Made by a program: the position numbers and the translations under genes
NCBI RefSeq assembly: GCF_004421105.1
Contig: NZ_CP038033.1
Location: 3,863,659-3,927,658, forward strand
Origin: Nitrosococcus wardiae
Lineage (GTDB): Bacteria > Pseudomonadota > Gammaproteobacteria > Nitrosococcales > Nitrosococcaceae
Reading direction: 5' to 3'
DNA: 64,000 bases
In this document: positions 17,143-28,274 of the stretch, one piece after another
How the letters are laid out: each line of letters starts with the position of its first letter
How positions within the stretch are numbered: position 1 is the stretch's first letter
The notes under the pieces: generated by a model
Seen by the model: only the letters and a program-made list of their open reading frames with translations
Database searches by the model: none
Told to the model about the DNA's origin: nothing

Positions 17143-19588
17143 ACGCCGCTACCCCACACCAGCCCCATCTGCTTCAGATGCTCATCCACCCGCGCCGATA
17201 ACATTTCGACTTCCTGGGTGAGTTGGGGCAGCGGCTCGGCGTAACGTTCTTCCAGCGCCTTGACCCGACCGGCGAGGGTTTGGGTGACCCGCTCCACCTC
17301 GGCCCGCACCTGGGCTTCGATGGCGGCCAACCATTTATCCTCCACCACCAGCTGCTTGATGTCGGCCTCATCCAGTTTGCCGTATTGGGCGAAGACTTTT
17401 TCCTCCAGGACCTTCTGAGCCTCCTTGGCCTGTTTGTCCGTAGCAGATTCCTGTTCCAGCAGTTTTTGGCAACGCTGGAGCACTTGCCATTCATCGTCAC
17501 CATCGGGCATGCCCTTGATCTCATTAAGGCGCACCTTGAGGCTGGCTTTGGTAACCTTGCCTTTGTCGCTCTTGGCCTCTTCCAACAGCCCCTCCTCGCC
17601 GCTGTGCTCTTCAACGAAAGCGTCCAGTTCCTGGGCGAGGGCCTCCTTGGCCGCTTGCAGCTCGTCGATGGCCGCCTGTTCCGGGGCAAAGTAGCGGGCG
17701 ACGATTAAGGCTGGAGGGATGAGTTCGGTCTTGTATTTCTTTTTGTGGATGACCAGATCCGGGGTCTCCTTGGTCTTCTTGCCCTTTTCCTCCACCAGCA
17801 AGCGGGGCTTGGCGGCCTCCAGCCAACCGTCCTGGACGATGACGTACACATCGTCCTGCATTTCCTCGGCCCAGTAGTCCATCAGATGCTGGTAGACATC
17901 GTATTTATCCACCAGCTCGGCCTGGGCAAACCGTTCCAGCAGATCTTCCGAGAGGGCGTGAATGAGGGCCTTGGGTTCGGCGCCGATATGGAGTCCCTGG
18001 AGGGTGGACCAATGCCGCTCCCGCCAGGCCCGATAAATGGCCAGTACCCGCTCGGAGAAAGCCGTGAACTCGGGCCGCCCCAGGATGGTGGTTTTCACTT
18101 CCTGGGCGGGGACGCGGGCGTAGCAGCAACCCTCCCGGTCGCTGGGCTTAAAGAGCGCCGGGCGCAAAGTGGGGAAGGCTTGCCAATAGTCCTCCAAGGC
18201 ATCGATATCCCGGTCGGGAATACCCCCGTTCAAGTGGGCGTTGAGGTCATGAAGGTCTTCCGGCGCGGAGCTGTCGATATAGCGGGGGATGTTGAGGTTA
18301 AACTCATTGGCCTCAATTTCCTGGAGGCTGACCAGTCGGGCGTATTTGGGATCCCTGTCGATCTGTCGGGTGAATACATCGACGATCTTGTGCAAATCCT
18401 GGCTGCGCAGGCGGTTTTTGTTGCCGTCCTTCATGTAGCCCTTGCTGGCGTCCATCATGAAGACGCCGGTGCGGGCCGGGGCCTGTTCCTTGTCGATGAC
18501 AATAATGCAGGCGGGAATGCCGGTGCCATAGAATAGGTTAGGGGGCAGGCCGATGATGCCCTTGATGAGCCCGCGCCGAATCAGGTTCTTGCGAATCACC
18601 GCCTCGGCGCCGCCGCGGAACAATACTCCGTGAGGCAGAATGACCGCGCCCTGGCCGGTGCTCTTGAGGGATTTGATGATATGCAGCAGGAAAGCATAAT
18701 CCCCGTTCTTGGCCGGAGGCACCCCCAGCTCGAAGCGGCCAAAAGGATCATGGGCCGGGTCCAGGCCGCTGGTCCAATTCTTTTGGGAGAAGGGGGGATT
18801 GGCCACCACGAAGTCGAAGGTCTTGAGGCTGCCGTCCTTGTGCTTCCAATGGGGGCTGGCCAGGGTGTTGGCGTGCCAGATCTCCGCCGTGGGCGCATCG
18901 TGCAAAATCATATTCATACGGGCCAGGGCGGAGGTGGCGTTATCCATTTCCTGACCGAAGATGGACAGGCCCCGGGGCGCTTCGTCGGCGACTTTGAGCA
19001 GCAACGATCCCGAGCCACAGGTAGGATCGTAAACCGTTTGATCCTGGCGGGTGTCACGGCTGATGCCCAGCACCTTGGCCATGATGCGGGAGACCTCGGC
19101 GGGGGTATAGAACTGCCCTTTGCTCTTGCCGGATTCGGTGGCGAAGTGGCGCATCAGGTATTCGTAGGCGTCCCCTAGCAGATCGTCCCCCTCGGCCCGG
19201 TTGGCGCGCAGATCGAGGCCATCGAAAATGGCGAGCAGCTTGGAGAGCCGGTCCACCATCTCCTTGCCTCGGCCCAGCTTATCCTCGTCATTGAAGTCGG
19301 CCACGTCGATGACGCCCTTGAGATCGTTTTCCTCCGCCAGGCGGCCGATGATGGTGTTGATCTTGTCGCCGATTTCTTTATCGCCTTTGAGCTTGAGCAT
19401 GTCGGCAAAGGAGCCGCCCTCGGGCACCACAATCAGGGCATTGCGGTTGCCGGCGTATTTGTCGGACACGATTTGACGAACAGCAGGGTGAGCACATAAT
19501 CCTTGTACTGGGAAGCATCCATGCCGCCACGCAGTTCGTCGCAGCTTTGCCATAGGGAGCTATAGAGTTCGGATTTTTTAATGGCCAT
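17139..19588 (-). pseudogene. hsdM: Type I modification methyltransferase subunit M, frameshifted near its start
   Basis: From ATG 19588 the frame reads MAIKKSELYSSLWQSCDEL...YVLTLLFVK, the canonical HsdM N-terminus. At about 19470 one base is missing: the strand has AAATCGTGTCC where AAATACGTGTCC would give K-Y-V-S-D-K-Y. The remaining ~780 residues continue in the shifted frame: VYDPTCGSGSLLL (AdoMet motif I), FVVANPPF (motif IV), then a long C-terminal extension with coiled coils. The downstream frame is otherwise open and clean, so this is either a recent inactivating deletion or an assembly error. If real, modification is lost or depends on internal initiation. Confidence 0.85.
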
Positions 19589-19815
19589 GCGTGGGTGGTC
19601 TTATTCTGGTGATAATTAGGGGAACAATAACGCTAACAGTGCTTAGAGGGAAAGCCGCATCGAGGCCCGATTCTAGTTTTATCTAGACTACAGTGCACGC
19701 TTAACAGACTAGGGAGGAACCAAAGAGGGCATAGAGGACATTTTGCAGATAGACGGTCAATTACCAGCTTCTGGGATAATCGTCACGGCTACCCTTTTCT
19801 TTAATGAAACCTGCC

Positions 19816-19838
19816 AAAGTATACCCAAAAGTATACCC
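19816..19838. repeat. Tandem AAAGTATACCC repeats next to the tRNA-Lys boundary
   Basis: Two copies, 19816-19826 and 19828-19838, 12 bp apart, lie between the hsd operon and the tRNA terminator. Such short direct repeats beside a tRNA 3' end look like integrase arm-binding sites of a tRNA-targeted island. No integrase gene is present in the window. Confidence 0.45.
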
Positions 19839-19839
19839 A

Positions 19840-19878
19840 GAAAATAAAAAAGGCCTACCACATGATGGTAAGCCTTTG
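19840..19878 (-). terminator. Rho-independent terminator of the tRNA operon
   Basis: On the minus strand AAAGGCTTACCA and TGGTAGGCCTTT form a stem followed by TTTTTTATTTT, directly downstream of tRNA-Lys. Confidence 0.8.
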
Positions 19879-19885
19879 ATTTCTC

Positions 19886-19961
<76 letters not shown>

Positions 19962-19974
19962 CAACACTAAAATT

Positions 19975-20050
19975 TGGGGTGAGCGATGGGATTTGAACCC
20001 ACGACCACAGGAGCCACAATCCTGCGCTCTACCAACTGAGCTACGCCCAC
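19975..20050 (-). tRNA. tRNA-His (GTG)
   Basis: Anticodon loop TTGTGGC gives GTG; acceptor GTGGGCG/CGCTCAC, discriminator C73 opposite a genomically encoded G at -1 (20051), the tRNA-His identity pair. CCA is encoded. Confidence 0.94.
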
Positions 20051-20112
20051 CATAAAAGCCAATAATTATACCGCAGTTATGCGGTAAGGTGCAGCCTCTA
20101 AATTGCAATACA

Positions 20113-20189
20113 TGGCGCGCCCGGTAGGATTCGAACCTACTACCCTCGGCTTAGAAGGCCGATGCTCTATCCGAATGAGCTACAGGCGC
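20113..20189 (-). tRNA. tRNA-Arg (TCT)
   Basis: 77 nt with CCA. Anticodon stem TCGGC/GCCGA encloses CTTCTAA, giving TCT. T-loop GGTTCGAATCC. Second gene of the operon. Confidence 0.94.
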
Positions 20190-20249
20190 ATGGAATGGCA
20201 TCCTCGCAACCCACAGGCGGGCCAACGTACGCCACTCCTTTATATAAAT

Positions 20250-20326
20250 TGGTCGGGGTAGAGGGATTTGAACCCCCGACCCTCTGCTCCCAAAGCAGAT
20301 GCGCTACCAGGCTGCGCTATACCCCG
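20250..20326 (-). tRNA. tRNA-Pro (TGG)
   Basis: 77 nt with CCA. Anticodon stem CTGC/GCAG encloses TTTGGGA, giving TGG; unpaired-start CGGGGTA acceptor pairs with TACCCCG. First gene of the Pro-Arg-His-Lys operon, divergent from folD. Confidence 0.94.
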
Positions 20327-20501
20327 AAACCTTTGATATTAAGGCCAGCCAAGCGAAGCGTCAATCCATATCCACCCGCCTTCTTTCCTTATGACTTTCT
20401 GCAGAGGGACCTGTCTTTATTTAGCGGCCCTTCCTTCTATGGAATTATAATAACAAATTACGCCTTCTATTACTGAATTATTAAAAAATTAAGGATCATT
20501 C

Positions 20502-21356
20502 ATGAGCGCTAAAATCCTTGACGGTAAAGCCATCGCCACCAACATTCGACAAACTATCAAAAAACGGGTTCAAGAAAGGATTGCGGCTGGACTACGCCCT
20601 CCAGGACTGGCGGTGATACTTCTTGGTAGCGATCCGGCCTCCCGGGCCTATGTCCGTAATAAACGGCGCGCCTGTGAAGAAGTGGGTTTCAAATCCTTGG
20701 CCTATGATCTGCCAGCAGAAACCCCCCAATCTCAGCTGCTCACCCTGATTGACCAATTAAATGCTGATTCAACCGTAGACGGGATTTTGGTTCAGTTGCC
20801 CCTTGGAAAGCATATTGATCCCGAGCGAGTCATTGAACAGATCCATCCTGATAAAGATGTGGATGGTTTCCATCCCTACAACATTGGTCGACTGACTCTG
20901 CGCCTCCCTCTTCTTAGGCCCTGTACGCCCCATGGGGTCATTACTCTTTTGAAAACCACAGAACAAGACCTCAAGAGCTTAGAAGCAGTGGTGGTAGGGG
21001 CTTCCAATATCGTGGGACGACCCATGGTCCTGGAGCTATTACTCGCTGGCTGTACAGTGACCGTCTGCCACCGTTGGACTCGGGATTTATTAAAGCACGT
21101 CTCAGAGGCGGATATTCTAGTTGCTGCCGCTGGGAAACCCCATTTAATCAAGGGAGAATGGATCAAGCCCGGCGCCACGGTCATTGACGTGGGCTTTACT
21201 CGGCAACCAGACGGGACCTTAAGTGGCGATGTGGAGTTTGAAGCAGCCCGCGAACGAGCGGCTTGGATCACCCCGGTTCCGGGAGGAGTAGGCCCAATGA
21301 CCATAGCGACCTTACTGGAAAATACCCTTTATGCCGCAGAGCAACTGCATAACTAA
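20502..21356 (+). CDS. folD: Bifunctional methylenetetrahydrofolate dehydrogenase/cyclohydrolase
   Basis: 284 residues, normal FolD length. [14 protein letters not shown] carries the catalytic Tyr/Lys, [14 protein letters not shown] the substrate site, [14 protein letters not shown] and the C-terminal [19 protein letters not shown] are signature motifs; [12 protein letters not shown] binds NADP. It interconverts methylene- and formyl-tetrahydrofolate in the cytosol for purine and formyl-Met synthesis. Single gene, divergent from the tRNA operon and convergent with cysS. Confidence 0.97.
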   Translation: MSAKILDGKAIATNIRQTIKKRVQERIAAGLRPPGLAVILLGSDPASRAYVRNKRRACEEVGFKSLAYDLPAETPQSQLLTLIDQLNADSTVDGILVQLPLGKHIDPERVIEQIHPDKDVDGFHPYNIGRLTLRLPLLRPCTPHGVITLLKTTEQDLKSLEAVVVGASNIVGRPMVLELLLAGCTVTVCHRWTRDLLKHVSEADILVAAAGKPHLIKGEWIKPGATVIDVGFTRQPDGTLSGDVEFEAARERAAWITPVPGGVGPMTIATLLENTLYAAEQLHN

Positions 21357-21417
21357 TAATCCTACGCTCCCCAATAACGGCTTCTGGCGGTATGAAAGCT
21401 CTAGCCGAGATTTTTCA

Positions 21418-21510
21418 CCACCAGGACACAAAGAACACGAAGGTGGAAGTAAACTATTTTAATATATTTAAGTTTTTTGATTTCTTTGGGTTTTTCATGC
21501 CTTTGTGGTG
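21418..21510. repeat. Intergenic inverted repeat with CACCACAAAGG-type arms
   Basis: CACCAGGACACAAAGAACACGAAGG near 21418-21442 faces the inverse of CACCACAAAGGCATGAAAA at 21492-21510. The second arm occurs again at 49414-49432. It lies between convergent folD and cysS and may act as a terminator or be a dispersed repeat. Confidence 0.55.
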
Positions 21511-21529
21511 GTTTCGCGAATTATTGGGG

Positions 21530-22984
21530 CTAGCCCCGCCGCCAGAGGGTTCCTGTCGGCGCATCCTCCAGGGTAATTCCCTGGTTTTTCAGAACTTCAC
21601 GGATACGGTCTGCTGCCGCCCAGTCTTTGTTTTTACGGGCGGCAGTTCTCTGGGCAATCAATTGCTCAATGTCATCATCGGAAAAGACGGCTTCTCCCTC
21701 TGCTGAGACAATGCTAGGTGCATCGGCCTGTCGGGGATCGCGGAGAAACTGCTCGGGATCCTGGGTTAGCAATCCTAAAATGGCACCCAATGATGGCAAC
21801 AACCTCGCCAAATATCGCACCTTATCCTTATCCCCCTCCTCGCGAGCGCGGTTAAGCTCATGCCGGATTTCATTTAATAGGGCCAGGGCCTCAGGGGTAT
21901 TAAAATCATCATCCATGGCCTCACGGAAGCGTTGGACAAAAGGATCATCCCCCTCGGCTAATTTTCCTCCCGCCCCTTGAGCTGGTATGGGGACGTCCCC
22001 CCACGGCATCCCCCGCAGGGCTGTATATAAGCGGGTAACGGCTGCCTGGGCAGTATCCAGTTGTTGCTCAGTATAATTCAAAGGGCTGCGATAATGGCTA
22101 GAGAGAATAAAGTAGCGCAGCACTTCGGGATGATAATGCTCCAAAACTTCACGTACGGTGAAAAAATTGCCCAAGGATTTGGACATTTTCTCATCATCCA
22201 CTCGCACGAAGCCGTTGTGCATCCAATAGTTGACAAATTTGCAGCCCGTGGCCGCCTCACTCTGGGCAATCTCGTTCTCATGGTGAGGAAACTGCAAGTC
22301 CTGCCCCCCCCCATGAATGTCAAAATGAGGGCCTAATGCTTGGGTGGACATGGCCGAGCATTCAATGTGCCAGCCGGGACGTCCCGGCCCCCAGGGAGAA
22401 CCCCAGGCGGGCTCATTGGGTTTGGCGGCCTTCCACAGGACAAAATCCAAGGGATCGGTCTTGGCTTCGCTCACTTGGATCCGTTCGCCGGCCCGTAATT
22501 CGTCTAATTGCTTTCCAGAGAGGGCACCATAACCCTCAAAATGGCTGACATCATAATAGATATCCCCATTTTCCGCTTGATAGGCATAGCCCTGATCCAG
22601 CAACTGCTGCACCATGGCAATGATGACTTCCATGGATTCCGTAGCCCGTGGCTCTCCATCCGGGGGTAATATCTGGAGGCTTTTCGCATCTTCATGGAGG
22701 GCCTCAATATAACGGGCAGTCAGTGCCTGAATGCTCTCTCTCCGTTCATGGGCGCGACGAATGATTTTATCGTCGATATCGGTGATGTTCCGGATATAGG
22801 TTACCTCAAATCCGCTGGCTCGCAGATAGCGGGCCACCACATCAAAGGCCACCATGACTCGGGCGTGACCCACATGGCACAGATCGTAGACCGTCATGCC
22901 ACACACATACATGCGCACCTTGCCTGGTTCGATGGGAACGAACTCTTCTTTTCTCCTGGTCAGGCTATTATAGATACGCAACAT
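21530..22984 (-). CDS. cysS: Cysteinyl-tRNA synthetase
   Basis: Start placed at ATG 22984 ([15 protein letters not shown]), the conserved CysRS N-terminus; upstream in-frame codons to 23095 are not conserved. Class I motifs: [17 protein letters not shown] (HIGH-type, with zinc-ligand Cys), WHIECSAMS (second zinc Cys), [12 protein letters not shown] and [10 protein letters not shown] (KMSKS). The C-terminal helical domain binds the anticodon. About 484 residues. It lies about 107 bp downstream of gltX on the same strand and is probably co-transcribed with it. Confidence 0.97.
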   Translation of the reverse strand: MLRIYNSLTRRKEEFVPIEPGKVRMYVCGMTVYDLCHVGHARVMVAFDVVARYLRASGFEVTYIRNITDIDDKIIRRAHERRESIQALTARYIEALHEDAKSLQILPPDGEPRATESMEVIIAMVQQLLDQGYAYQAENGDIYYDVSHFEGYGALSGKQLDELRAGERIQVSEAKTDPLDFVLWKAAKPNEPAWGSPWGPGRPGWHIECSAMSTQALGPHFDIHGGGQDLQFPHHENEIAQSEAATGCKFVNYWMHNGFVRVDDEKMSKSLGNFFTVREVLEHYHPEVLRYFILSSHYRSPLNYTEQQLDTAQAAVTRLYTALRGMPWGDVPIPAQGAGGKLAEGDDPFVQRFREAMDDDFNTPEALALLNEIRHELNRAREEGDKDKVRYLARLLPSLGAILGLLTQDPEQFLRDPRQADAPSIVSAEGEAVFSDDDIEQLIAQRTAARKNKDWAAADRIREVLKNQGITLEDAPTGTLWRRG

Positions 22985-23091
22985 AAGGGGTTTCCTAAGA
23001 TATTCAGCAAGCGACCAATTTTCTATAAATTGTACTGCACTTTGGCGCCAAGGCGGCAATGCCCCAGCAAAGAACGTAAGAAGCTTGGTTA

Positions 23092-24519
23092 TCAATAAGT
23101 TGTGAGCGAATGCTCGGGGTGCATGCAGTTCTGCAGCCGCTGCCGTACCCGTCCTGTCCCCAGCAAGGGGAGCAAACGGGCCAGTTCTGGGCCGTCTAGC
23201 TCTCCAGTGAGAGCGGCCCGCAGAGGGAGAAAAAGCGACTTGCCTTTGGCCCCTGTGGTTTGTTTTAGCTGGATGGTGAGCGCTTTGAAATCAGTACCAC
23301 AGTTGTCAACGGCGGCTAGCGCCTGGGTAAAAAATGCAGGACCAGCTTCTTGGATGATGGGGAGAACATGGTTCTTGAGCACCAGCTCTTCACCAAAAAG
23401 CACCCTCGCCCAATGGCGGGCGTCTTCAGGCAAAACCACATTGGGCCGTACCGCCTCAACAAAGTCCTGGTATTTATCTGCCGGTACTTGCTGAGCGACC
23501 ACTGGCGCTAACCACTGTCCTAAGGTATCAACATCCCGGTGGGCCAAAGCCTCCCGCTGCCAGTGCTGGAGCTGTTGCAGATCAAAACGAGCGGGTGCTC
23601 GCCCGAGCCGGTCCAAGTCAAATTTAGCGGCCAGGGCATCTAGGTCCAGAAAATCCGTATCCTCATAATGATGTCCTAACCGGGCCAGATAATTGCACAG
23701 TGCCTCTGGCAGATAGCCGGTTTCTCGCAGTTCCTGAAGGCTACGGCTACCGTGACGCTTGGATAAGGGCGCACCATCGCTGCCCACAATCATGGCAATA
23801 TGCCCATAGCGGGGAGCCGGCAACCCTAAGGCCTGGAGTAACAGGATTTGACGGGGCGTATTGGTTAAGTGATCTTCTCCCCGCAAGACATGGGTCACCC
23901 CCATCAAGGCATCGTCCAAAGCATTGCTGAAAAAGAACGCCGGCGAACCATCGGCGCGCCGAATAATAAAGTCGCCAATATCGCCTGTCGCAAAGCGTTG
24001 AGGACCCCGGACCAAATCCTCGAATTCAACCGTAGCCAGGAGTGGCACCCGAAAGCGCAGGGTAGGCTTTAAACCTGCAGCTAGTTTGCTTTCCACTTCT
24101 TCTGGAGCCAGCCGAGCGCAGGTGCCCGCATAGCGGGGTGCCTGACCTGCCGCCAACTGTCGTTTGCGCACCCGCTCTAATTCCTCCGGGGAACAAAAGC
24201 AAGGATAAGCCAACTCCTCAGCCTCCAAGCGCTGGAAATAGGCTCGATAGATAGGCTCCCGCTGAGACTGGCGGTAAGGCCCTACTTCTCCCTCTACTTC
24301 CGGCCCTTCCTGCCACCCTAAACCCAACCAGCGCAGATCTTCCATAAGTGCCTCCACATATTTCTCGGCACTCCGTTCTTGATCCGTATCTTCAATCCGC
24401 AATAGGAATATACCCTGGTTGCGGCGGGCCAGTAAGGCATTAAACAAAGCGGTACGCACATTCCCCAGGTGCAACAAACCGCTAGGACTAGGGGCAAAAC
24501 GAGTCTTCAATTTAGTCAT
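23092..24519 (-). CDS. gltX: Glutamyl-tRNA synthetase
   Basis: 475 residues. [19 protein letters not shown] is the HIGH region, IEDTDQERS and the KMSKS equivalent LSKRHGS follow, with a helical anticodon-binding C-terminus. Many gammaproteobacteria and relatives carry two GluRS paralogues, one of them specialised for tRNA-Gln; sequence inspection alone does not tell which this is. Upstream it is divergent from the ppi gene; the intervening ~140 bp must hold both promoters. Confidence 0.95.
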   Translation of the reverse strand: MTKLKTRFAPSPSGLLHLGNVRTALFNALLARRNQGIFLLRIEDTDQERSAEKYVEALMEDLRWLGLGWQEGPEVEGEVGPYRQSQREPIYRAYFQRLEAEELAYPCFCSPEELERVRKRQLAAGQAPRYAGTCARLAPEEVESKLAAGLKPTLRFRVPLLATVEFEDLVRGPQRFATGDIGDFIIRRADGSPAFFFSNALDDALMGVTHVLRGEDHLTNTPRQILLLQALGLPAPRYGHIAMIVGSDGAPLSKRHGSRSLQELRETGYLPEALCNYLARLGHHYEDTDFLDLDALAAKFDLDRLGRAPARFDLQQLQHWQREALAHRDVDTLGQWLAPVVAQQVPADKYQDFVEAVRPNVVLPEDARHWARVLFGEELVLKNHVLPIIQEAGPAFFTQALAAVDNCGTDFKALTIQLKQTTGAKGKSLFLPLRAALTGELDGPELARLLPLLGTGRVRQRLQNCMHPEHSLTTY

Positions 24520-24660
24520 GATATGGCATAGTAATAGAAAAACCGATCCGCCACAAAAGTTATTGATTTGGGATTTTGCTCACCATAGCAATATTCGCGT
24601 AGTATAACCGCTGACTGAAATTTGATTGAAATGTTCAACTTCAATAATAGGTCTACGCAT

Positions 24661-25254
24661 ATGTACGCTTCCCAAAAAACACTTGCTTTCCTTCTGCTCG
24701 GTGTATTTACATTAGCAGCCGAAGCTGGCGGCGGTGCAACTGCCCAAAAGCAGCCCCGGGTTAAACTGCAAACCAACTTCGGTAATATTATGATCGAACT
24801 CAACCGAGAAAAGGCTCCTGTTTCGGTGGAAAATTTTCTCCGCTATGTCAGCGAAGGCTTTTACGATAACACCTTATTTCACCGGGTGATTGATAATTTC
24901 ATGATTCAGGGCGGCGGTTTCGATACCGATTTTAAGCCCAAGCCAACCCATTCCCCCATACAAAATGAAGCAGATAACGGGCTTAAGAACGAAGAAGGGA
25001 CTCTCGCCATGGCGCGAACCTCTGATCCCCATTCAGCAACCGCGCAGTTCTTTATTAATGTTGCCGACAATGATTTCCTCAACCATCGCAGCAAAGACCG
25101 TCAAGGTTGGGGCTATGCTGTTTTTGGCCGGGTTGTGGAAGGCATGGAGGTGGTCAATACCATCAAGAAAGTGAAAACTGGCGCCAAGGGACACCACCGG
25201 GACGTACCATTGGAACCGGTAATCATCGAACAAGCTACCATTGTGGCCGATTGA
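24661..25254 (+). CDS. ppiA: Periplasmic cyclophilin-type peptidyl-prolyl isomerase
   Basis: Start at ATG 24661 gives a clear signal peptide ([22 protein letters not shown]). The cyclophilin core follows: [33 protein letters not shown] with the catalytic FHRV Arg, [19 protein letters not shown] and [15 protein letters not shown]. It catalyses proline isomerisation during folding of exported proteins. It precedes lpxH by 15 bp. The symbol could equally be ppiB; the signal peptide favours the periplasmic ppiA type. Confidence 0.9.
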   Translation: MYASQKTLAFLLLGVFTLAAEAGGGATAQKQPRVKLQTNFGNIMIELNREKAPVSVENFLRYVSEGFYDNTLFHRVIDNFMIQGGGFDTDFKPKPTHSPIQNEADNGLKNEEGTLAMARTSDPHSATAQFFINVADNDFLNHRSKDRQGWGYAVFGRVVEGMEVVNTIKKVKTGAKGHHRDVPLEPVIIEQATIVAD

Positions 25255-25269
25255 TAATTAAAGGATTGC

Positions 25270-26025
25270 GTGGCCACATTTTTTATTTCCGATCTCCACC
25301 TAGGATCGGGTAAGACTGAGATTCAATCCCAGGTCCTAGAGTTCCTCTCCCAAGAGGCACTTCATGGAGAGGAGCTCTATATCCTAGGCGATCTGTTTGA
25401 CTATTGGATTGGAGACGACGCACCCACCACGGAGGGCTTGGCCATTACCCAGGCCCTCCGCCGCTTATCTGATACAGGAGTCAACCTCTATTTCATCCCT
25501 GGAAACCGGGATTTCCTAGTCGGTCGGGCCTTTGCTCAAGCAAGCGGTTGCCGGATCCTGCCAGACCCTACCCTTATCGACCTTTACGGAGTTCCTACTC
25601 TATTAACCCACGGGGATATGCTCTGCACTGATGATGTGGCCTACCAAAGAGCCCGGGCCCGGCTGCGCCGACCCCTATTCCTTCGCACCTATCTGGCGCT
25701 GCCTAAATCCTGGCGCGGCGCCATTGCTCGGCACCTACGCCGCCAGAGCCAGGCACACACCCAACAGCAGTCCTTGACCATCATGGATGCTAATCAAGCT
25801 GCGGTTGAAGCAGCCCTTCAGGCCCACGGGGCCAAACGAATCATCCATGGCCATACCCACCGCCCGGCAGTACACTACTTTTCTGTGGATAGCCATCCCA
25901 AGCAACGTATCGTGCTTGGGGATTGGGACCGGGGGAAGAGCATCCTAACCTGCACTGGGGAGGGTTTTCACTTCCTTGATCCCCAGATACCAAAACCCCG
26001 ATTCAATCATCTTCTCACCGCTTAA
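25270..26025 (+). CDS. lpxH: UDP-2,3-diacylglucosamine diphosphatase
   Basis: 251 residues from GTG 25270. Metallophosphoesterase motifs are all present: FISDLHLGS (D-x-H), LGDLFDYWIGDD (GDxxD), IPGNRDFLVG (GNRD), LTHGDML and IIHGHTHRP. It hydrolyses UDP-2,3-diacylglucosamine to lipid X in lipid A synthesis at the inner membrane face. Second gene after the isomerase; the pairing near cysS is common in gammaproteobacteria. Confidence 0.96.
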   Translation: MATFFISDLHLGSGKTEIQSQVLEFLSQEALHGEELYILGDLFDYWIGDDAPTTEGLAITQALRRLSDTGVNLYFIPGNRDFLVGRAFAQASGCRILPDPTLIDLYGVPTLLTHGDMLCTDDVAYQRARARLRRPLFLRTYLALPKSWRGAIARHLRRQSQAHTQQQSLTIMDANQAAVEAALQAHGAKRIIHGHTHRPAVHYFSVDSHPKQRIVLGDWDRGKSILTCTGEGFHFLDPQIPKPRFNHLLTA

Positions 26026-26029
26026 CCGC

Positions 26030-26770
26030 TTAAGGGTGAGCCGCTACTTTTCGCTCCAAGAGATTAGCGAGAGCCTGGGGGCGGACGAAACCTGGTAATG
26101 TGGAACCATCTTCCAGAATCAAGGTGGGAGTGGCGTTGACCCCTAATGATTGGCCGAGATTGAACTGCTCAGCCACGGGATTATCGCACTTAGCGGTATT
26201 CTCCACCGGCTTGCCTGCTTTGGCCTGGGTGATGGCCTGATGGCGATCCTTGGCACACCATACCTCTACCGCTTTGTCATAGGATGAAGAGCCAATACCG
26301 GCTCGGGGAAAAGCTAGATAGCGGATTTTGATCCCCAATTCACTATATTCGTCGATATGCCGGTGCAATTGGCGGCAGTAACCGCAGTCAATATCGGTAA
26401 AGATGTTCACCGTATGCTTTGCCTGCTCAGGCCCAAACACAATCATATTTTGCTCATCAAGGCCCTCAATGGCTTCAGCCCGCATCACTTTCAACCGTTC
26501 CTCGGTCAAATTGGTTCGATTCGCTAGATCAAGCAGCTGCCCTTGCATGGCGTAACGGCCATCCTGACTGATATAAAAAACCTGCCCCTCTACCACTACC
26601 TCATAAATGCCAGGAATGGGCGCAGCTTTGATACTCTGAGGCTGCACCCCCGGTGCCCACTTTTGTAGGGATGCCCGAACCACCTCTTTCTCTTCATCCG
26701 CTGCCGCAGAAAAGGAAAGGGTTACCAATACCCCTGCGAACAGAAAGCCTAGTATTTTTTTTCCCATCAT
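26030..26770 (-). CDS. dsbC: Thiol:disulfide interchange protein DsbC
   Basis: 246 residues with an N-terminal signal peptide (FLFAGVLVTLSFSAAADE). An N-terminal dimerisation domain precedes a thioredoxin fold carrying the CGYC active site (FTDIDCGYCRQLHRH) and the cis-Pro loop GVNATPTLI. It isomerises wrong disulfides in the periplasm and is kept reduced by DsbD. It lies downstream of yajQ and xerD on the same strand; xerD-dsbC proximity is typical. Confidence 0.95.
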   Translation of the reverse strand: MMGKKILGFLFAGVLVTLSFSAAADEEKEVVRASLQKWAPGVQPQSIKAAPIPGIYEVVVEGQVFYISQDGRYAMQGQLLDLANRTNLTEERLKVMRAEAIEGLDEQNMIVFGPEQAKHTVNIFTDIDCGYCRQLHRHIDEYSELGIKIRYLAFPRAGIGSSSYDKAVEVWCAKDRHQAITQAKAGKPVENTAKCDNPVAEQFNLGQSLGVNATPTLILEDGSTLPGFVRPQALANLLERKVAAHP

Positions 26771-26781
26771 TACATCCTAAG

Positions 26782-27264
26782 TTAATCGCGGAAATTCACG
26801 TACTGCAATGGTAACTCCAAATTAGCCTCTCGCAATAAGGCAATCACTTGCTGTAAGTCATCTCGTTTCTTGCCTGAAATTCGCACCTGCTCTCCCTGAA
26901 TGGCAGCCTGGACCTTGAGTTTACTCTCCTTCACCATTTTGATAATTTTGCGGGCAGTCTCTTTATCAATACCTTGGCGGACTCGGATAGACTGACGGGC
27001 ACGTTTCCCCGAGATTTCCGGCTCTTGAGCATCCAAACAACCCACGTCCACCCCTCGCTTAGCGAGCTTAGTATCCAATATGGTCCGCATCTGCTGAAGT
27101 TGAAAATCACTTTCAGCAATCAGTGTGAGCTCCTCCTCTGACCCCTCGATCCGAGCCTCGGTTCCACGAAAATCGAAGCGAGTGCCAATTTCGCGATTAA
27201 CCTGGTCGATAGCATTTTGCAATTCGTGCTTATCGACTTCAGAAACCACGTCGAATGAGGGCAT
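26782..27264 (-). CDS. yajQ: YajQ-family nucleotide-binding protein
   Basis: 160 residues. MPSFDVVSEVDKHELQNAID, IGTRFDFRGTEARIE and QGIDKETARKIIKMVKESKLKVQAAIQGEQVRISGKKRDDLQ-type segments define the family (two ferredoxin-like halves). Members bind RNA or cyclic di-GMP and tune gene expression. It sits 12 bp from dsbC, same strand. Confidence 0.95.
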   Translation of the reverse strand: MPSFDVVSEVDKHELQNAIDQVNREIGTRFDFRGTEARIEGSEEELTLIAESDFQLQQMRTILDTKLAKRGVDVGCLDAQEPEISGKRARQSIRVRQGIDKETARKIIKMVKESKLKVQAAIQGEQVRISGKKRDDLQQVIALLREANLELPLQYVNFRD

Positions 27265-27341
27265 TTAAATTTCCTCCTCGAAATGGGTTAACTTCATCTT
27301 GCAGTATAGCACTGAGCCCATTAGGTACCCTATGATGGTCT

Positions 27342-28274
27342 TTATCCGCGGGGATGGTGCTGTTGATGGAGCTGCTGTAAACGAGCCCTCGCCACATAAG
27401 TGTAGATCTGGGTGGTGGAAAGATCCGCATGCCCAAGCAACATCTGCACCACCCGCAGATCCGCCCCATGATTGAGAAGATGAGTCGCAAAGGCGTGGCG
27501 CAAAGTATGGGGTGAGAGCGCTTTCCGAATACCGGCCTGGCGAGCATAGCGTTTAATCAAATACCAGAAAGCTTGCCGGGTCATGGCACTCCCACGCCGG
27601 GTAAGGAATAAGGTTTCGCTCACCTGAGCCTTGAGTAACTCCGGGCGCGCTTCGCGAGAATAACGCTCAAGCCAACTCAATGCTATTTCACCTAAAGGCA
27701 CGAGGCGTTCTTTATTGCCTTTACCGCTTAAACGCACGACTCCCTGCCGGAGGTTCAATTGAGGCAAGGTTAAATGGACCAACTCCGAAACCCGCAGCCC
27801 GGTGGCATAGAGGGTTTCCAGCATTGCCCGATCCCGCAACCCTAGATTACAGTTGACCTCTGGCGCAGTCAGCAAAGCTTCCACTTCTTCTTCACTCAAT
27901 GACTCGGGCAAAGGTCTCCCCAACCGAGGGGCCTCAACCCGCTCACTCGGATCGCTATCGCGGACTTTTTCCCGCACCAGATAGCGATAAAAACGACGCA
28001 AGCTAGAAACCGAACGGGCCGCACTCCGAGCTTTGCTACTCATTCTCAAACGGTGTGCTAAATAGGCCAGCAGATCCTCTCGTTGCGCCTCAACCAAGGT
28101 CCGCCCCTGGGGGTACAACCACCGGGAAAAGCCCTCTAGATCCCGGCGATAAGCCGCTAAGGTGTTCTCAGCCAACCCTTCCTCTAACCAGAGGGCATCC
28201 AGAAAACATTCTAGTTGTCTTTGGTCAGCCGATAGACACGACCTTTCAAGATTTCCGGGCACCCTGGGCCTCAT
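27342..28274 (-). CDS. xerD: Site-specific tyrosine recombinase XerD
   Basis: 310 residues. SAM-like N-terminal core-binding domain, then the catalytic domain with ATGLRVSELVHL (Arg), LSGKGNKERLVPL (Lys), SPHTLRHAFATHLLNHG (His-x-x-Arg), LLGHADLSTTQIYTYV (His/Tyr nucleophile). With XerC it resolves chromosome dimers at dif under FtsK control. It overlaps the end of ogt by 29 bp, implying co-transcription. Confidence 0.96.
   Translation of the reverse strand: MRPRVPGNLERSCLSADQRQLECFLDALWLEEGLAENTLAAYRRDLEGFSRWLYPQGRTLVEAQREDLLAYLAHRLRMSSKARSAARSVSSLRRFYRYLVREKVRDSDPSERVEAPRLGRPLPESLSEEEVEALLTAPEVNCNLGLRDRAMLETLYATGLRVSELVHLTLPQLNLRQGVVRLSGKGNKERLVPLGEIALSWLERYSREARPELLKAQVSETLFLTRRGSAMTRQAFWYLIKRYARQAGIRKALSPHTLRHAFATHLLNHGADLRVVQMLLGHADLSTTQIYTYVARARLQQLHQQHHPRG

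Noticed and set aside
17745-18536. Long + strand frames opposite hsdM
   Set aside because: Antisense shadows; hsdM motifs are unambiguous on the other strand.
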